Below are positions 7,965-16,062 of a stretch of DNA of 39,969 bases, piece by piece. The stretch lies in NCBI GenBank assembly GCA_002293045.1, contig DBCM01000129.1:43037-83005 (forward strand), in the 5' to 3' direction. Positions within the stretch are counted from its first letter, which is position 1. The number at the start of each line of letters is the position of its first letter. Position numbers and translations under genes: made by a program. The notes beneath the pieces were generated by a model, which saw nothing but the letters and a program-made list of their open reading frames with translations, had not been told where the DNA came from and did not search any database. Origin of the DNA: Flavobacteriales bacterium UBA958. GTDB lineage: Bacteria > Bacteroidota > Bacteroidia > Flavobacteriales_D > Crocinitomicaceae.

Positions 7965-8596
7965 GGTTTGATTCGAGGTGCTTTGTCGGGTTTTGCATAT
8001 TCAAATCGCTGAAGTATCGTACCTTGGGTGTAGGCATCTAAGCCAATACAACCAACAACACCCGCTTGAGTTAAGTCGGCAAAGCCGTCGCTTGAGATAA
8101 TTTCCTCTGGGTATTTTATCCACTGAACTTCACCGATTACCAAGTTTGTACCATTCACTTGAATTGGGATATTCTCTTTAAGAATTAACCCAAAGGATAT
8201 CGGTGAGGAGCTAACATGTGGCGCATGAAAACCATCGATATAGGTAGGGTTTAAACCCGAAGCGTCAAATTCAGAGTGTTCTCGTGCATATCGGGCTGAG
8301 GTTTGATGGGCAGCTGCAATGTCTTTTTCTGAGATTAAATTGATCGTATATTCTTTCGTTTGAAGAATGTTCTCGTAAGTATGACGCTCCACGCTGTCTG
8401 GCCTGAAGATCACACCGAGTAACGGTGGGTTTGATCCAATATGAACTAAGGAATTGAAAATGGCAAGATTCGACTGATTTTCGAGGTTTTTCGTACCGAT
8501 TAAACATACATTTTTATGCCCTACAATGCTGTTGAAGTATTGTACTTTAAAGCGGGATTCAAGTCCATCGTAGGTTGCGCGATTCATTAACTGCAT
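7961..8596 (-). CDS. Flavin reductase-like FMN-binding protein
   Basis: About 211 residues of the flavin reductase-like/split-barrel family. The aligned N-terminus is RFKVQYFNSIVGHKNVCLIG, followed by NLAIFNSLVHIGSNPP, the FMN phosphate-binding stretch, and RPDSVERHTYENI. Such proteins bind FMN and pass electrons from NAD(P)H, or act as flavin-dependent oxidoreductases of unknown substrate. The frame is open to a TTG at 8653, but family alignments begin near the ATGs at 8596 (MQLMNRATYDG) or 8587 (MNRATYDG); I chose 8596, and 8587 is equally possible. It is followed by DUF2805 with a four-base overlap. Diverges from the tauE-cstB operon. Confidence 0.9.
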   Translation of the reverse strand: MQLMNRATYDGLESRFKVQYFNSIVGHKNVCLIGTKNLENQSNLAIFNSLVHIGSNPPLLGVIFRPDSVERHTYENILQTKEYTINLISEKDIAAAHQTSARYAREHSEFDASGLNPTYIDGFHAPHVSSSPISFGLILKENIPIQVNGTNLVIGEVQWIKYPEEIISSDGFADLTQAGVVGCIGLDAYTQGTILQRFEYAKPDKAPRIKP

Positions 8597-8673
8597 GCTT
8601 AAATAACTAATTAATGGGCCTTTTGTTTGCCACTTGTGTAACTTTTGCGACAATCTAATTCAATTTCAATACC

Positions 8674-8681
8674 TACCTTTG
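8674..8681 (+). promoter_or_regulatory. -7 promoter box for tauE
   Basis: TACCTTTG lies only four bases before the ATG at 8686, so transcription from it would begin at or inside the start codon. No -33 TTTG at canonical spacing; the nearest TTTTG ends 26 bases upstream. Confidence 0.5.
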
Positions 8682-8685
8682 TTTC

Positions 8686-9495
8686 ATGGAAATTTTTGGC
8701 TATCTCGCGTCGTTGGTAATTGGTGTTTCACTCGGGCTAATCGGTGGAGGCGGGTCTATATTAACGGTGCCGGTGTTAGTTTACCTTTTTCATGTAGACC
8801 CGGTGAGTGCCACTGCGTATTCTTTGTTTATTGTTGGTGCTACAAGCCTAGTAGGCGTATTTCCTAAGTATCGCTTAGGGGAAGTTAATTTAAAAACGGC
8901 CTTAATTTTTGGAGCCCCCTCCATAGCAGCTGTGTTTCTTACACGATCATTTTTAGTGCCTTTGATTCCGAAGGTCTTGTTTTCGTTGGGTGACTTTCAA
9001 CTGACAAAACCCCTTTTAATGATGTTGCTTTTTGCGGTGCTCATGGTATTTGCATCTGTTTCTATGATTCGAAAACCAAAAAAAGATGCGGCGAATCAAG
9101 GTCCTCAAGTGTTTAATTATCCCTTGATTTTAGTAGAAGGAACGGTTGTAGGCATACTCACCGGACTGGTGGGTGCCGGAGGAGGCTTTCTAATTATACC
9201 TGCACTCGTGATTTTGAGTAAACTACCGATGAAACAAGCGGTAGGAACCTCTCTGTTAATTATCGCTGCAAAGTCTTTAATTGGCTTCACCGGAGATTTA
9301 GGTAAAACCACCATGGATTGGCCCTTGTTATTGCTGATTTCCGGTTTGGCCGTGGTTGGAATTTTTATTGGTTCAATCTTAGCTAAACGTATTGCTGCCG
9401 AACGATTGAAGGTCGGCTTTGGATGGTTTGTATTAGTCATGGGGATCTATATTATTGTCAAGGAGCTCTTTTTCGCTTCCCCTTCATCACATTAG
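8686..9495 (+). CDS. tauE: Sulfite exporter TauE/SafE family permease
   Basis: Inner-membrane TSUP transporter of 269 residues with about eight hydrophobic segments. The two family repeats are seen: the first around residues 8-35 (SLVIGVSLGLIGGGGSILTV) and the second around 145-175 (VVGILTGLVGAGGGFLIIPA), each with the Gly-rich turn that marks TauE/SafE. Family members export sulfite, sulfoacetate or other organosulfur anions. The next gene, 20 bases downstream, is a CstB-like persulfide dioxygenase/rhodanese, a partnership also found in the Staphylococcus cst operon, so exporting sulfite or thiosulfate formed from persulfide oxidation is the likely job. Confidence 0.93.
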   Translation: MEIFGYLASLVIGVSLGLIGGGGSILTVPVLVYLFHVDPVSATAYSLFIVGATSLVGVFPKYRLGEVNLKTALIFGAPSIAAVFLTRSFLVPLIPKVLFSLGDFQLTKPLLMMLLFAVLMVFASVSMIRKPKKDAANQGPQVFNYPLILVEGTVVGILTGLVGAGGGFLIIPALVILSKLPMKQAVGTSLLIIAAKSLIGFTGDLGKTTMDWPLLLLISGLAVVGIFIGSILAKRIAAERLKVGFGWFVLVMGIYIIVKELFFASPSSH

Positions 9496-9503
9496 TTTTA
9501 ACG

Positions 9504-9511
9504 TATCTTTG
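9504..9511 (+). promoter_or_regulatory. -7 promoter box for cstB-like gene
   Basis: TATCTTTG lies four bases before the ATG at 9516, the same geometry as at tauE. It suggests the second gene also has its own promoter besides read-through from tauE. No clear -33 element. Confidence 0.45.
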
Positions 9512-9515
9512 TATT

Positions 9516-10910
9516 ATGAAAATTGAACAGATTTATACCGGTTGCCTAGCTCAAGGCGCTTATTACATTGTTTCCAAGGGCGAAGCAATTATTATCGATC
9601 CCTTGCGTGAGACGGCACCGTATTTAAGTAGATTATCTGCGGATAACGTTGCTTTGAAGTATATTTTAGAGACACATTTTCATGCGGATTTCGTCTCAGG
9701 TCATGTGGATCTTTCAAAGGCCACTGGCGCTCCAATCGTTTATGGTCCAAATGCGGCACCAAGTTTTGAATTCCATTCGGCGAAGGATGGGGAAGTATTA
9801 ACCTTTGGTGGCTGCAGTATCAAAGTGCTCCATACGCCCGGGCATACTATGGAATCTACCTGTTATTTGTTGACCGACGAGGAAGGGAAAGAAACCGCCT
9901 TGTTTTCCGGAGATACCTTGTTCATCGGTGATGTGGGTCGTCCGGATTTGGCGCAAAAGGCAGCTTCTATGACTCAAGAAGAATTAGCAGGCACCTTATT
10001 CGAATCCTTGAGAAATCAGATTATGCCCCTAGCGGATGATATAACCGTTTACCCGGCCCACGGCGCAGGCAGTGCCTGTGGTAAAAACATGTCAAAAGAA
10101 ACGTTTGATTCTTTGGGTAACCAAAAACAAACGAATTACGCCTTGCGGGCAGACATGACCAAGGAGGAATTTATCAAAGAAGTTACCGATGGTTTATTAC
10201 CCCCTCCGGCGTATTTTGGACAAAATGTCGCGATGAATAAATTGGGGTATCAACCCTATGAGGAAGTCCTGTCTAAAGGCTTAACCCCCTTGAGTTCAGA
10301 GATGCTGCGTGCAATGGATGACGATGTATTATTCTTGGATACGCGTCCTGCCGCGGAGTTTGCACAAGGATTTGTTCCGGGAAGCATTTTTATTGGATTG
10401 GAAGGACAATTCGCTCCCTGGGTAGGTGCCTTGATTCCAAGTGTTACGCAACCCATTGTTTTGATTACTTCTGAAGGTAAGGAAGAAGAGACGGTTCAGC
10501 GCTTGTCCAGAGTAGGCTACGATAACGTGTTAGGTTATTTGAAGGGAGGAATCCAAGCGTGGGATGGGGAATTAGATGCAATCAATCGCTTAGAGGCTTT
10601 TCAGGTTGAACAAGGATTGGGTTCTGATGAAGTGCTCATTGATGTGCGTAAACCAGGTGAGTACGATGCAGAACATTTAGCGGATGTACCAAGCATTCCC
10701 TTAGATTACATCAACGAGCGCATGGCCGAATTCCCAAAAGATAAAGCATTAGTGCTGCATTGTGCGGGAGGTTACCGAAGTATGATTGCCGCATCGATTT
10801 TGAAAGCACGAGGATATCATCACGTAAAAGATGTTATTGGTGGTTTTGGAGCTTTGTCAAAAACCTCACTACCGAAGACCGCTTATGTGTGTCCGAGTAC
10901 CTTGAAATAG
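9516..10910 (+). CDS. cstB: Persulfide dioxygenase-rhodanese fusion, CstB-like
   Basis: A 464-residue cytosolic enzyme: an iron MBL-fold persulfide dioxygenase followed by two rhodanese domains. Residues 1-230 hold the ETHE1-like site: THFHADF (H54, H56, D58), LHTPGHT (H110), FSGDTLF (D133) and YPAHG (H182). Residues ~265-355 are a first rhodanese whose active-site loop reads TSEGKEEE, with Ser319 where Cys would be, so it is a pseudo-rhodanese. Residues ~370-450 are a second rhodanese with catalytic Cys416 in HCAGGYRS. This is the arrangement of staphylococcal CstB, which oxidises persulfides to sulfite and forms thiosulfate. The ATG at 9516 starts the family sequence MKIEQIYTG; the upstream open frame lies in tauE. 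No CstR or sulfide:quinone reductase is next to it. Confidence 0.93.
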   Translation: MKIEQIYTGCLAQGAYYIVSKGEAIIIDPLRETAPYLSRLSADNVALKYILETHFHADFVSGHVDLSKATGAPIVYGPNAAPSFEFHSAKDGEVLTFGGCSIKVLHTPGHTMESTCYLLTDEEGKETALFSGDTLFIGDVGRPDLAQKAASMTQEELAGTLFESLRNQIMPLADDITVYPAHGAGSACGKNMSKETFDSLGNQKQTNYALRADMTKEEFIKEVTDGLLPPPAYFGQNVAMNKLGYQPYEEVLSKGLTPLSSEMLRAMDDDVLFLDTRPAAEFAQGFVPGSIFIGLEGQFAPWVGALIPSVTQPIVLITSEGKEEETVQRLSRVGYDNVLGYLKGGIQAWDGELDAINRLEAFQVEQGLGSDEVLIDVRKPGEYDAEHLADVPSIPLDYINERMAEFPKDKALVLHCAGGYRSMIAASILKARGYHHVKDVIGGFGALSKTSLPKTAYVCPSTLK

Positions 10911-10923
10911 GGAGTATTTACAC

Positions 10924-11523
10924 TTACTTCTTTTTCGTAAGCACGTGAAATCCAAGTCCGGCACTAATGCCATATTGGGCTATGGAAACAGACGTTAATG
11001 GTGTTTTTCGAATCCAGCCATTGCTGTAATTTATTTCCGCGAAAAAGTGACAATATTTTGAAAAATAAAAACTTGTTCCTCCTTTTAGCATGTAGGAGGG
11101 GCTAACACTCCATTGATATGCAACCGGAACGATTAAAAAAGGTTGTTGAGCCATTTCTGAAATGGCAATTCCCGGTTCCGTATGAAGATTAAATTTCCAA
11201 TTCCCCTTACCGAGGTGATAACCAAATCCAGCATAGATTGAAGTAAAGTTACGTGGAAATTTTTCGGGTGAATTGGTGTACACTAGTTTTCCATTTGGAG
11301 CCATTATATTGCCTTCTCCACGAACACTAATACGGTTTTCTAACACATATTCTACAAACCCATTGATCAAGGCTATAGTAGTTTCTTGCCTGTAGAAACG
11401 CGTAGGGGCAATGGTAGCGCTGGTGCGAAGTAGGGAAGGCTGAAAATAGCATGGCTTTTCCTGGCTATATACCAAGGGGCTTGCGAGCAAGAATAGACCT
11501 ATTATCTTCTGGTGAATCCCCAT
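10924..11523 (-). CDS. Exported hypothetical protein, probable outer-membrane barrel
   Basis: 199 residues with a signal peptide (MGIHQKIIGLFLLASPLVYSQ). The mature part alternates polar and hydrophobic residues in short strands separated by Gly/Asn turns (FTSIYAGFGYHLGKGNWKF, ISAGLGFHVL near the end), as in small outer-membrane beta barrels. No family is recognised. It overlaps the end of the upstream gene by 22 bases on the same strand, and that gene encodes another barrel-like protein, so both probably come from one transcript. Its stop lies 14 bases from the convergent cstB stop. Confidence 0.75.
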   Translation of the reverse strand: MGIHQKIIGLFLLASPLVYSQEKPCYFQPSLLRTSATIAPTRFYRQETTIALINGFVEYVLENRISVRGEGNIMAPNGKLVYTNSPEKFPRNFTSIYAGFGYHLGKGNWKFNLHTEPGIAISEMAQQPFLIVPVAYQWSVSPSYMLKGGTSFYFSKYCHFFAEINYSNGWIRKTPLTSVSIAQYGISAGLGFHVLTKKK

Positions 11524-12173
11524 AGCTTAGCAATTTTATAGTTTAAACTTAAGGTGACCAGCACATGCCCAGCCAAGGATGCTCCCTTGTGTTCATGAAA
11601 ACTGAGGCTACCCGATGTAAAATCATAGTCGGTTTCAATGTGATTACCCAGGTGTATCATGTACTGCCCGGTAAGAGAAATGTCAAACCTTGGAGTTAAT
11701 TCCAAGTGTGTTCCAAGTCCAGCTTGTACTGCAGAACTCCAACGTTCGGCCGACATGGGTCCATCCAACGGACTTTCCTTCGCTTCAATCTTTGAATAAT
11801 CGAAGCAGTGACCCGCCAGTATGTACGGACGAAATTTAGGTTTAAATCCCTCTTTTTGCCGGAAATAGTCAAGGTTGTTTATCGGATAAAATAAGACACT
11901 CCATCCGATGTGATAATCGGTGCGATGGGCATAATTTAAGATATCGCTGGCGATATAATCAAAAAACCAATCGGTGTTCACGGCATCGGAAAATCGTAAG
12001 CGAAATTGACCCCCTACACCTGTCCCTGTCATTTCGTTTTCATGGTCGTTGAATAAACTAACCGTAGTGCGACCACCCAACGAAAGCATCCCTGCGGGAT
12101 TGTACTTTATGTTATCTTGGGCATTGGCTTGTAATACCCCAATTAACACTATGACTAGAAAAATACGTTGCAT
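11502..12173 (-). CDS. Exported barrel-like hypothetical protein
   Basis: 223 residues from the ATG at 12173, where MQRIFLVIVLIGVLQANAQ is a clean signal peptide; the open frame continues upstream to 12221 but that would bury the signal. The mature protein has barrel-like strands (GGQFRLRFSD, HIGWSVLFYP, FRPYILAGHCFDY, AGLGTHLELTP, FDISLTGQYMIHLG, HVLVTLSLNYKI) and resembles outer-membrane beta-barrel proteins of Bacteroidota. No specific function can be given. It is divergent from the cysteine desulfurase gene with a 53-base gap that carries -7 boxes for both directions. Confidence 0.8.
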   Translation of the reverse strand: MQRIFLVIVLIGVLQANAQDNIKYNPAGMLSLGGRTTVSLFNDHENEMTGTGVGGQFRLRFSDAVNTDWFFDYIASDILNYAHRTDYHIGWSVLFYPINNLDYFRQKEGFKPKFRPYILAGHCFDYSKIEAKESPLDGPMSAERWSSAVQAGLGTHLELTPRFDISLTGQYMIHLGNHIETDYDFTSGSLSFHEHKGASLAGHVLVTLSLNYKIAKLWGFTRR

Positions 12174-12178
12174 GGATA

Positions 12179-12186
12179 CGAAGGTA
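12179..12186 (-). promoter_or_regulatory. -7 box for the barrel-protein pair
   Basis: TACCTTCG on the minus strand, one mismatch from TAnnTTTG, lies five bases before the ATG at 12173. It is 18 bases from the opposing box of the cysteine desulfurase gene. Confidence 0.4.
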
Positions 12187-12204
12187 AGAAAGAATTTGAT
12201 TTTG

Positions 12205-12212
12205 TATCTTCG
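12205..12212 (+). promoter_or_regulatory. -7 box for cysteine desulfurase
   Basis: TATCTTCG, one mismatch from TAnnTTTG, lies 14 bases before the ATG at 12227. The two divergent promoters share a ~50-bp gap. Confidence 0.4.
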
Positions 12213-12226
12213 CAAAAACAAATGCT

Positions 12227-13366
12227 ATGCGGGTTTATTTAGATAATGCAGCTACAACGCCAATGGCACCTGAAGTAGTGGATGCAATGTGTGATGTGTT
12301 GCGAAATCAGTTTGGAAACCCATCTTCTACGCATGCCTATGGCCGTGCCTCAAAAGCCCTAGTTGAAACTTCCCGTCGATCCATCGCGAAGCATCTGAAT
12401 TGCCAACCCTCCGAATTGTTCTTTACCTCTGGTGGTACGGAAGCCGATAACTTGGCTTGCCACATTGCGGTGCAAGAATTAGGGGTAAGGCGCATTATCT
12501 CCACCTCGATTGAACATCATGCCGTTGGACATACGGTAGAAATGTACCGTGATCGATTTAAGATTGAGTTGCATAACTTAAGCCTTGATAATCAAGGTCA
12601 CATTGATTTGATGGAATTGGAGGCGCTGTTAAAAGAACCCATTCCAACCTTAGTTTCTTTAATGCATGCCAACAACGAGATTGCTACTTTGATCCCTTTG
12701 GAACGGGTGGCTGCCTTGTGTAGAAGACACGGGGCATATTTTCATTCCGATACGGTACAAACCATGGGGCATTATACCTTTGATTTAAAAACCTTGGATA
12801 TTGATTTTCTTGCGTGTGCAGCGCACAAATTTCACGGGCCAAAAGGCATTGGATTCTTGTTTGTGAACAAGCGAATAAAAATGACACCTATGATTTTAGG
12901 GGGAGCTCAGGAGCGAGGATTTCGCGGAGGAACTGAGAATGTCTCAGGAATTGTTGGCCTTTCAAAAGCCTTTGATTTGGCGTACGAGGACCTTGAGGGG
13001 CATCATTCCCACGTACAAGGGCTAAAATCCTATATGATGGAGCGATTGAAAGCGCACTTTCCCGATCTGTTATTTCATGGGGATACCTCTCCGGAGGGTT
13101 CACTCTATACGGTATTGAATGCGTGTTTTCCAGCAACGGACAAAGCCAGTATGCTGCTATTTACTTTAGATTTAAAAGGTGTGGCGGTAAGCGGTGGTAG
13201 CGCGTGTACTTCAGGTGCAACGAAAGGCTCACATGTATTAGAGGGAATTGGCGCAGACATGAGCCGACCCAATGTTCGTTTTTCTTTTTCAAGGTACACC
13301 ACCAAAGAAGAAATTGATTTTGCGTTGGAACAAGTATTTTCTGCCTTTGCTGTTGCTCTTGCCTAA
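12227..13366 (+). CDS. Cysteine desulfurase (NifS/IscS-like)
   Basis: PLP enzyme that takes sulfur from L-cysteine as an enzyme-bound persulfide and releases alanine; it supplies Fe-S cluster assembly or tRNA thiolation. 379 residues, typical for the class V IscS/NifS group. Visible: VYLDNAATTP at the N-terminus, FTSGGTEADNLA (~67), the PLP lysine K201 in AAHKFHGPKGIGF, RGGTENVSGIVG (~235), and the catalytic Cys327 in SGGSACTSGATKGSHVL. The long Cys loop is of the IscS/NifS type, not SufS. No iscU or other assembly gene adjoins it; a glycosyltransferase follows with a TAATG overlap. Which sulfur acceptor it serves is unknown. Confidence 0.95.
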   Translation: MRVYLDNAATTPMAPEVVDAMCDVLRNQFGNPSSTHAYGRASKALVETSRRSIAKHLNCQPSELFFTSGGTEADNLACHIAVQELGVRRIISTSIEHHAVGHTVEMYRDRFKIELHNLSLDNQGHIDLMELEALLKEPIPTLVSLMHANNEIATLIPLERVAALCRRHGAYFHSDTVQTMGHYTFDLKTLDIDFLACAAHKFHGPKGIGFLFVNKRIKMTPMILGGAQERGFRGGTENVSGIVGLSKAFDLAYEDLEGHHSHVQGLKSYMMERLKAHFPDLLFHGDTSPEGSLYTVLNACFPATDKASMLLFTLDLKGVAVSGGSACTSGATKGSHVLEGIGADMSRPNVRFSFSRYTTKEEIDFALEQVFSAFAVALA

Positions 13367-14499
13367 TGAGTACACCTAAAAACGTATTGTTTTTAGCGTC
13401 TTGGTATCCGAATCCAAGCAATCCCACCTTAGGTAATTTCATTCAAAAGCATGCGGAAGCAGCATCAAAATCGAATCATGTAACCACACTTTCAGTTCAT
13501 TCCAGGGAAGGAGGGGAGTTTATGGTAGAAAAAACAACGCGAGACAACTTGTCAGAGTTACGCGTATTTTATCCAAAAGCAAGAGGTCTCTTTAAGCGTT
13601 TAGTTCAGTATGCTCGATTTAGAAAGGCGCTAGCCTTGGGAGTAAGCACGTACCGTCAATTGGCTGGTGAACCCGATGTGTTGCACTTGAATGTTGTTTT
13701 TCCCTTGGGATTATTGGTTAAACGGCACTTTCCAAGAACTCCGCTTGTGATCACGGAGCACGCGAGTGGTTTGCACGACGGACCAAACGCCTATCCTAAG
13801 TGGATGCTTAAGCGCATGATTCCGGTGTATCAGCAGGCGAAAGCGATTCTACCAGTGAGTGCCAATTTGGGGGAACGCATTAAAACCTTGGCAGGAACCT
13901 GGTATCAGGTCTTGCCGAATGTGGTGAACGAGGAGATCTTTAATCTACCAACCGAATCAATTGCCAGCAATCGTTTTGTTCACATTTCTACACTATATGA
14001 GGCCGCAAAGAATGTGCATGGGATGTTGCGCGCGGTGAAGCAATTATCAACAACGACACAAGATTTTGAATTTCACATCATCACCGATGGGGATGCCACG
14101 CAGGCAAAAGCCTTGGCGAACGAATTGGGTTTACTGGACCGTTTCGTGTTTTTTCATGGAACCATGGAAACCCAAGAGATTGCAGCGTTTTTGCACCGTT
14201 GTAAGGCCTTGGTGTTGTTTAGCAATTTTGAGAATTTTCCCTGCGTGATCCCCGAAGCGTGGATGTGTGGGGTTCCAGTAATAGCAACAGCAGTCAATGG
14301 TATACCTGAATTTGCGCATGCGGAAAATAGCATCTTGATTGAGCCGCGCAACGAAGACCAGCTCACCCAAGCCATGTTAGAAATCTTACATGGAAAACAT
14401 TTTGACGCGCAGGCGCTTCGTTCCTATGCACTTGAGCATTTTAGTTATGCAGCCATTTCCAAGCAATTGGATGAGGTGTATAGAAACATACGGAATTAA
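13366..14499 (+). CDS. Glycosyltransferase family 4
   Basis: 377-residue GT-B fold glycosyltransferase. N-terminal domain: NVLFLASWYPNPSNPTLGNFIQKHA, typical of GT4 enzymes acting on surface glycans. C-terminal Rossmann domain: FVHISTLYEAAKNVHGMLRAV, then the nucleotide-sugar site VLFSNFENFPCVIPEAWMCG with the EAWMCGVPVIAT loop (around residues 295-310). The acceptor and sugar cannot be told. It starts one base into the stop of the cysteine desulfurase gene (TAATG), so the two are co-transcribed although no functional link is obvious. A GC-rich repeat block begins a few bases after its stop. Confidence 0.92.
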   Translation: MSTPKNVLFLASWYPNPSNPTLGNFIQKHAEAASKSNHVTTLSVHSREGGEFMVEKTTRDNLSELRVFYPKARGLFKRLVQYARFRKALALGVSTYRQLAGEPDVLHLNVVFPLGLLVKRHFPRTPLVITEHASGLHDGPNAYPKWMLKRMIPVYQQAKAILPVSANLGERIKTLAGTWYQVLPNVVNEEIFNLPTESIASNRFVHISTLYEAAKNVHGMLRAVKQLSTTTQDFEFHIITDGDATQAKALANELGLLDRFVFFHGTMETQEIAAFLHRCKALVLFSNFENFPCVIPEAWMCGVPVIATAVNGIPEFAHAENSILIEPRNEDQLTQAMLEILHGKHFDAQALRSYALEHFSYAAISKQLDEVYRNIRN

Positions 14500-14503
14500 T
14501 CAT

Positions 14504-14695
14504 TGGGTGCGGCCCTTCCAAGTCGTAGAAGCACTTATCCCAATGCGGCCGGGTCAAGTTTGCATTCCTCCCTTTCGCTGGCGCCGTAGCTTAAGCGTAG
14601 GCACTGAGGGAGGATAAAGGAGGGTGACGTGGGTGCGGCACTTCAACTTCGTTTCATTTCACTCACTTCGCTCAGGGACCTTACACCCATTTCAC
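14504..14695. repeat. GC-rich intergenic repeat block
   Basis: The 343-bp gap between the glycosyltransferase and the ATPase gene has two halves. This first half is GC-rich and structured. A 15-base direct repeat TGGGTGCGGC(C/A)CTTC occurs at 14504-14518 and 14630-14644. Between the copies, CCTCCCT (14567-14573) and AGGGAGG (14607-14613) form the ends of an imperfect hairpin whose centre holds GCTTAAGC. After the second copy comes CACTTCGCTCAGGGACC, close to the CTTCGA..CTCAGGG repeats seen at 26640-27480. No ORF with protein-like composition is present. It may be a REP-like element or a remnant of a small non-autonomous element. Confidence 0.55.
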
Positions 14696-14733
14696 AGCCG
14701 TTTAAATCAAGTTGAATGTTAATAAGACTGTTT

Positions 14734-14751
14734 TGCTTTTTATATAAAGCA
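14734..14751. promoter_or_regulatory. Palindrome 1 upstream of ATPase gene
   Basis: TGCTTTTTATATAAAGCA has the form TGCTTT-N6-AAAGCA. A second copy of the same form starts 29 bases downstream. Both lie just upstream of the -33 box, a usual place for activator or repressor sites. Confidence 0.5.
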
Positions 14752-14762
14752 TTTTACAATAT

Positions 14763-14780
14763 TGCTTTTTGTAAAAAGCA
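14763..14780. promoter_or_regulatory. Palindrome 2 upstream of ATPase gene
   Basis: TGCTTTTTGTAAAAAGCA is a perfect 8+8 inverted repeat with a two-base centre. It shares TGCTTT-N6-AAAGCATTT with palindrome 1. Its end is nine bases from the -33 element at 14790. Confidence 0.55.
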
Positions 14781-14789
14781 TTTAATGAT

Positions 14790-14822
14790 TTTGATATATT
14801 AAAAAACTATTTTGTATATTTG
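14790..14822 (+). promoter_or_regulatory. Promoter of ATPase gene (-33 TTTG, -7 TATATTTG)
   Basis: TTTG at 14790-14793, a 21-base spacer, and TATATTTG at 14815-14822 give a full match to the Bacteroidota sigma-A consensus, the best in the window. The ATG at 14843 follows 20 bases after the -7 box. Confidence 0.7.
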
Positions 14823-14842
14823 ATGTATCAAAATACTACTCA

Positions 14843-16024
14843 ATGGAGGTGTTATTCGAAAAATCCTTGAAAAAAGTGGCTTCTGTCAGTGAAAAAGCCA
14901 AACGCTTGATATTCAATGATATTCAATGGAATGAGCGTTTAATCATATTATTGGGTTATCGGGGTGTTGGGAAAACAACCATGCTATTACAGCGTCTAAA
15001 GCTGTGTGGCGATAAGGGGATTTATCTAAGCTTGGACGATTTGTATTTTGAAAGCAATCGACTGGTGACGGTAGTTGAACAGTGTTATGCCTTGGGTTTT
15101 CGCGCATTTTTCATGGACGAGGTGCACCGGTATCAGTTTTGGTCAAAGGATTTGAAACAGCTATACGACGATTTCGAGGATATTCATCTGGTCGCTACCG
15201 GATCGTCCATGCTAGAGGTATCCAAAGGCCAAGCAGATTTATCGCGAAGGGCAGTTGTGTATTACCTGCAAGGGCTTACGTTTCGGGAGTATTTACAGTT
15301 TGAAAAAAAAGTTTCGTTTCAAGCGCTTGATTTGGATACCGTTATAACGCGTCATCATGAAATTACAGCAGATTTATTAGACCAATTTTCGTTCAGAAAG
15401 GATTTTAATAACTACGTAAAACAAGGTTATTTTCCATTTTACAAGGAGAACAAATCGGTTTATGCTCAAAAGCTATCGGAGACCATCAATTTGGTCATCG
15501 ATATTGATATTGCGCCGTTCGAAGAATTGAATTACTCCACCGTCCGAACCATGAAAAAATTACTGCATGTGATTAGTCAATCCGTTCCATTTACGCCAAA
15601 TATTTCGAAACTTTCCGAGCGCTTGGAGGCACCTCGAAATACCATTTTGAGGCTCTTGGATTTGTTGGACAAAGCTAAAATCATTAAGCTCCTGAATGCA
15701 GAACATGAGAAATTAAGCTATTTGCAAAAACCGGAAAAGATATTTCTAGAAAACACCAATTTTGTTTACCTTTTCGCTGATGGAAAAGCAAATATTGGTT
15801 CGGTTCGAGAAACATTTTTTTTCAATCAGGTAAGTCAACTCCATCAGGTAACGGCTTCCAAATTCGGTGATTTTATGGTTGATGACAAATACACCTTTGA
15901 GGTAGGGGGACCCCATAAAAACTTTCAGCAGATTAAAGGGGTTCCAAGTTCATATCTTGCGATAGATGTTGATAATGGCGTTGGTAACAAAGTGCCCCTG
16001 TGGTTGTTCGGAATGCTCCAGTGA
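14843..16024 (+). CDS. AAA family ATPase, AAA_14/DUF4143-like
   Basis: 393 residues. Walker A GYRGVGKTT (residues 38-46), sensor-like YLSLDDLYF (~61), Walker B AFFMDEVH (D92-E93) and VATGSSMLEVSKG (~122) match the AAA_14 domain. The SRRAVVYYLQGLTFREYL segment and the C-terminal half with a winged-helix-like stretch (NISKLSERLEAPRNTILRLLDLLDKA, ~250-275) and a terminal FEVGGPHKNFQQI nuclease-like strand match the usual AAA_14 plus DUF4143 layout. The cellular role of this family is not settled; members are patchily distributed and often accessory. It has its own promoter and paired palindromes, and stands alone between a repeat block and an opposing gene. Confidence 0.88.
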   Translation: MEVLFEKSLKKVASVSEKAKRLIFNDIQWNERLIILLGYRGVGKTTMLLQRLKLCGDKGIYLSLDDLYFESNRLVTVVEQCYALGFRAFFMDEVHRYQFWSKDLKQLYDDFEDIHLVATGSSMLEVSKGQADLSRRAVVYYLQGLTFREYLQFEKKVSFQALDLDTVITRHHEITADLLDQFSFRKDFNNYVKQGYFPFYKENKSVYAQKLSETINLVIDIDIAPFEELNYSTVRTMKKLLHVISQSVPFTPNISKLSERLEAPRNTILRLLDLLDKAKIIKLLNAEHEKLSYLQKPEKIFLENTNFVYLFADGKANIGSVRETFFFNQVSQLHQVTASKFGDFMVDDKYTFEVGGPHKNFQQIKGVPSSYLAIDVDNGVGNKVPLWLFGMLQ

Positions 16025-16062
16025 ATATGTTTCATACCAAGACAAACAATAAACGCTAATCA

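Noticed and set aside
14390..14617. 75-residue plus-strand ORF running out of the glycosyltransferase gene
   Set aside because: Out of frame with the glycosyltransferase over its first half and made of repeat block over its second; no signal of coding.
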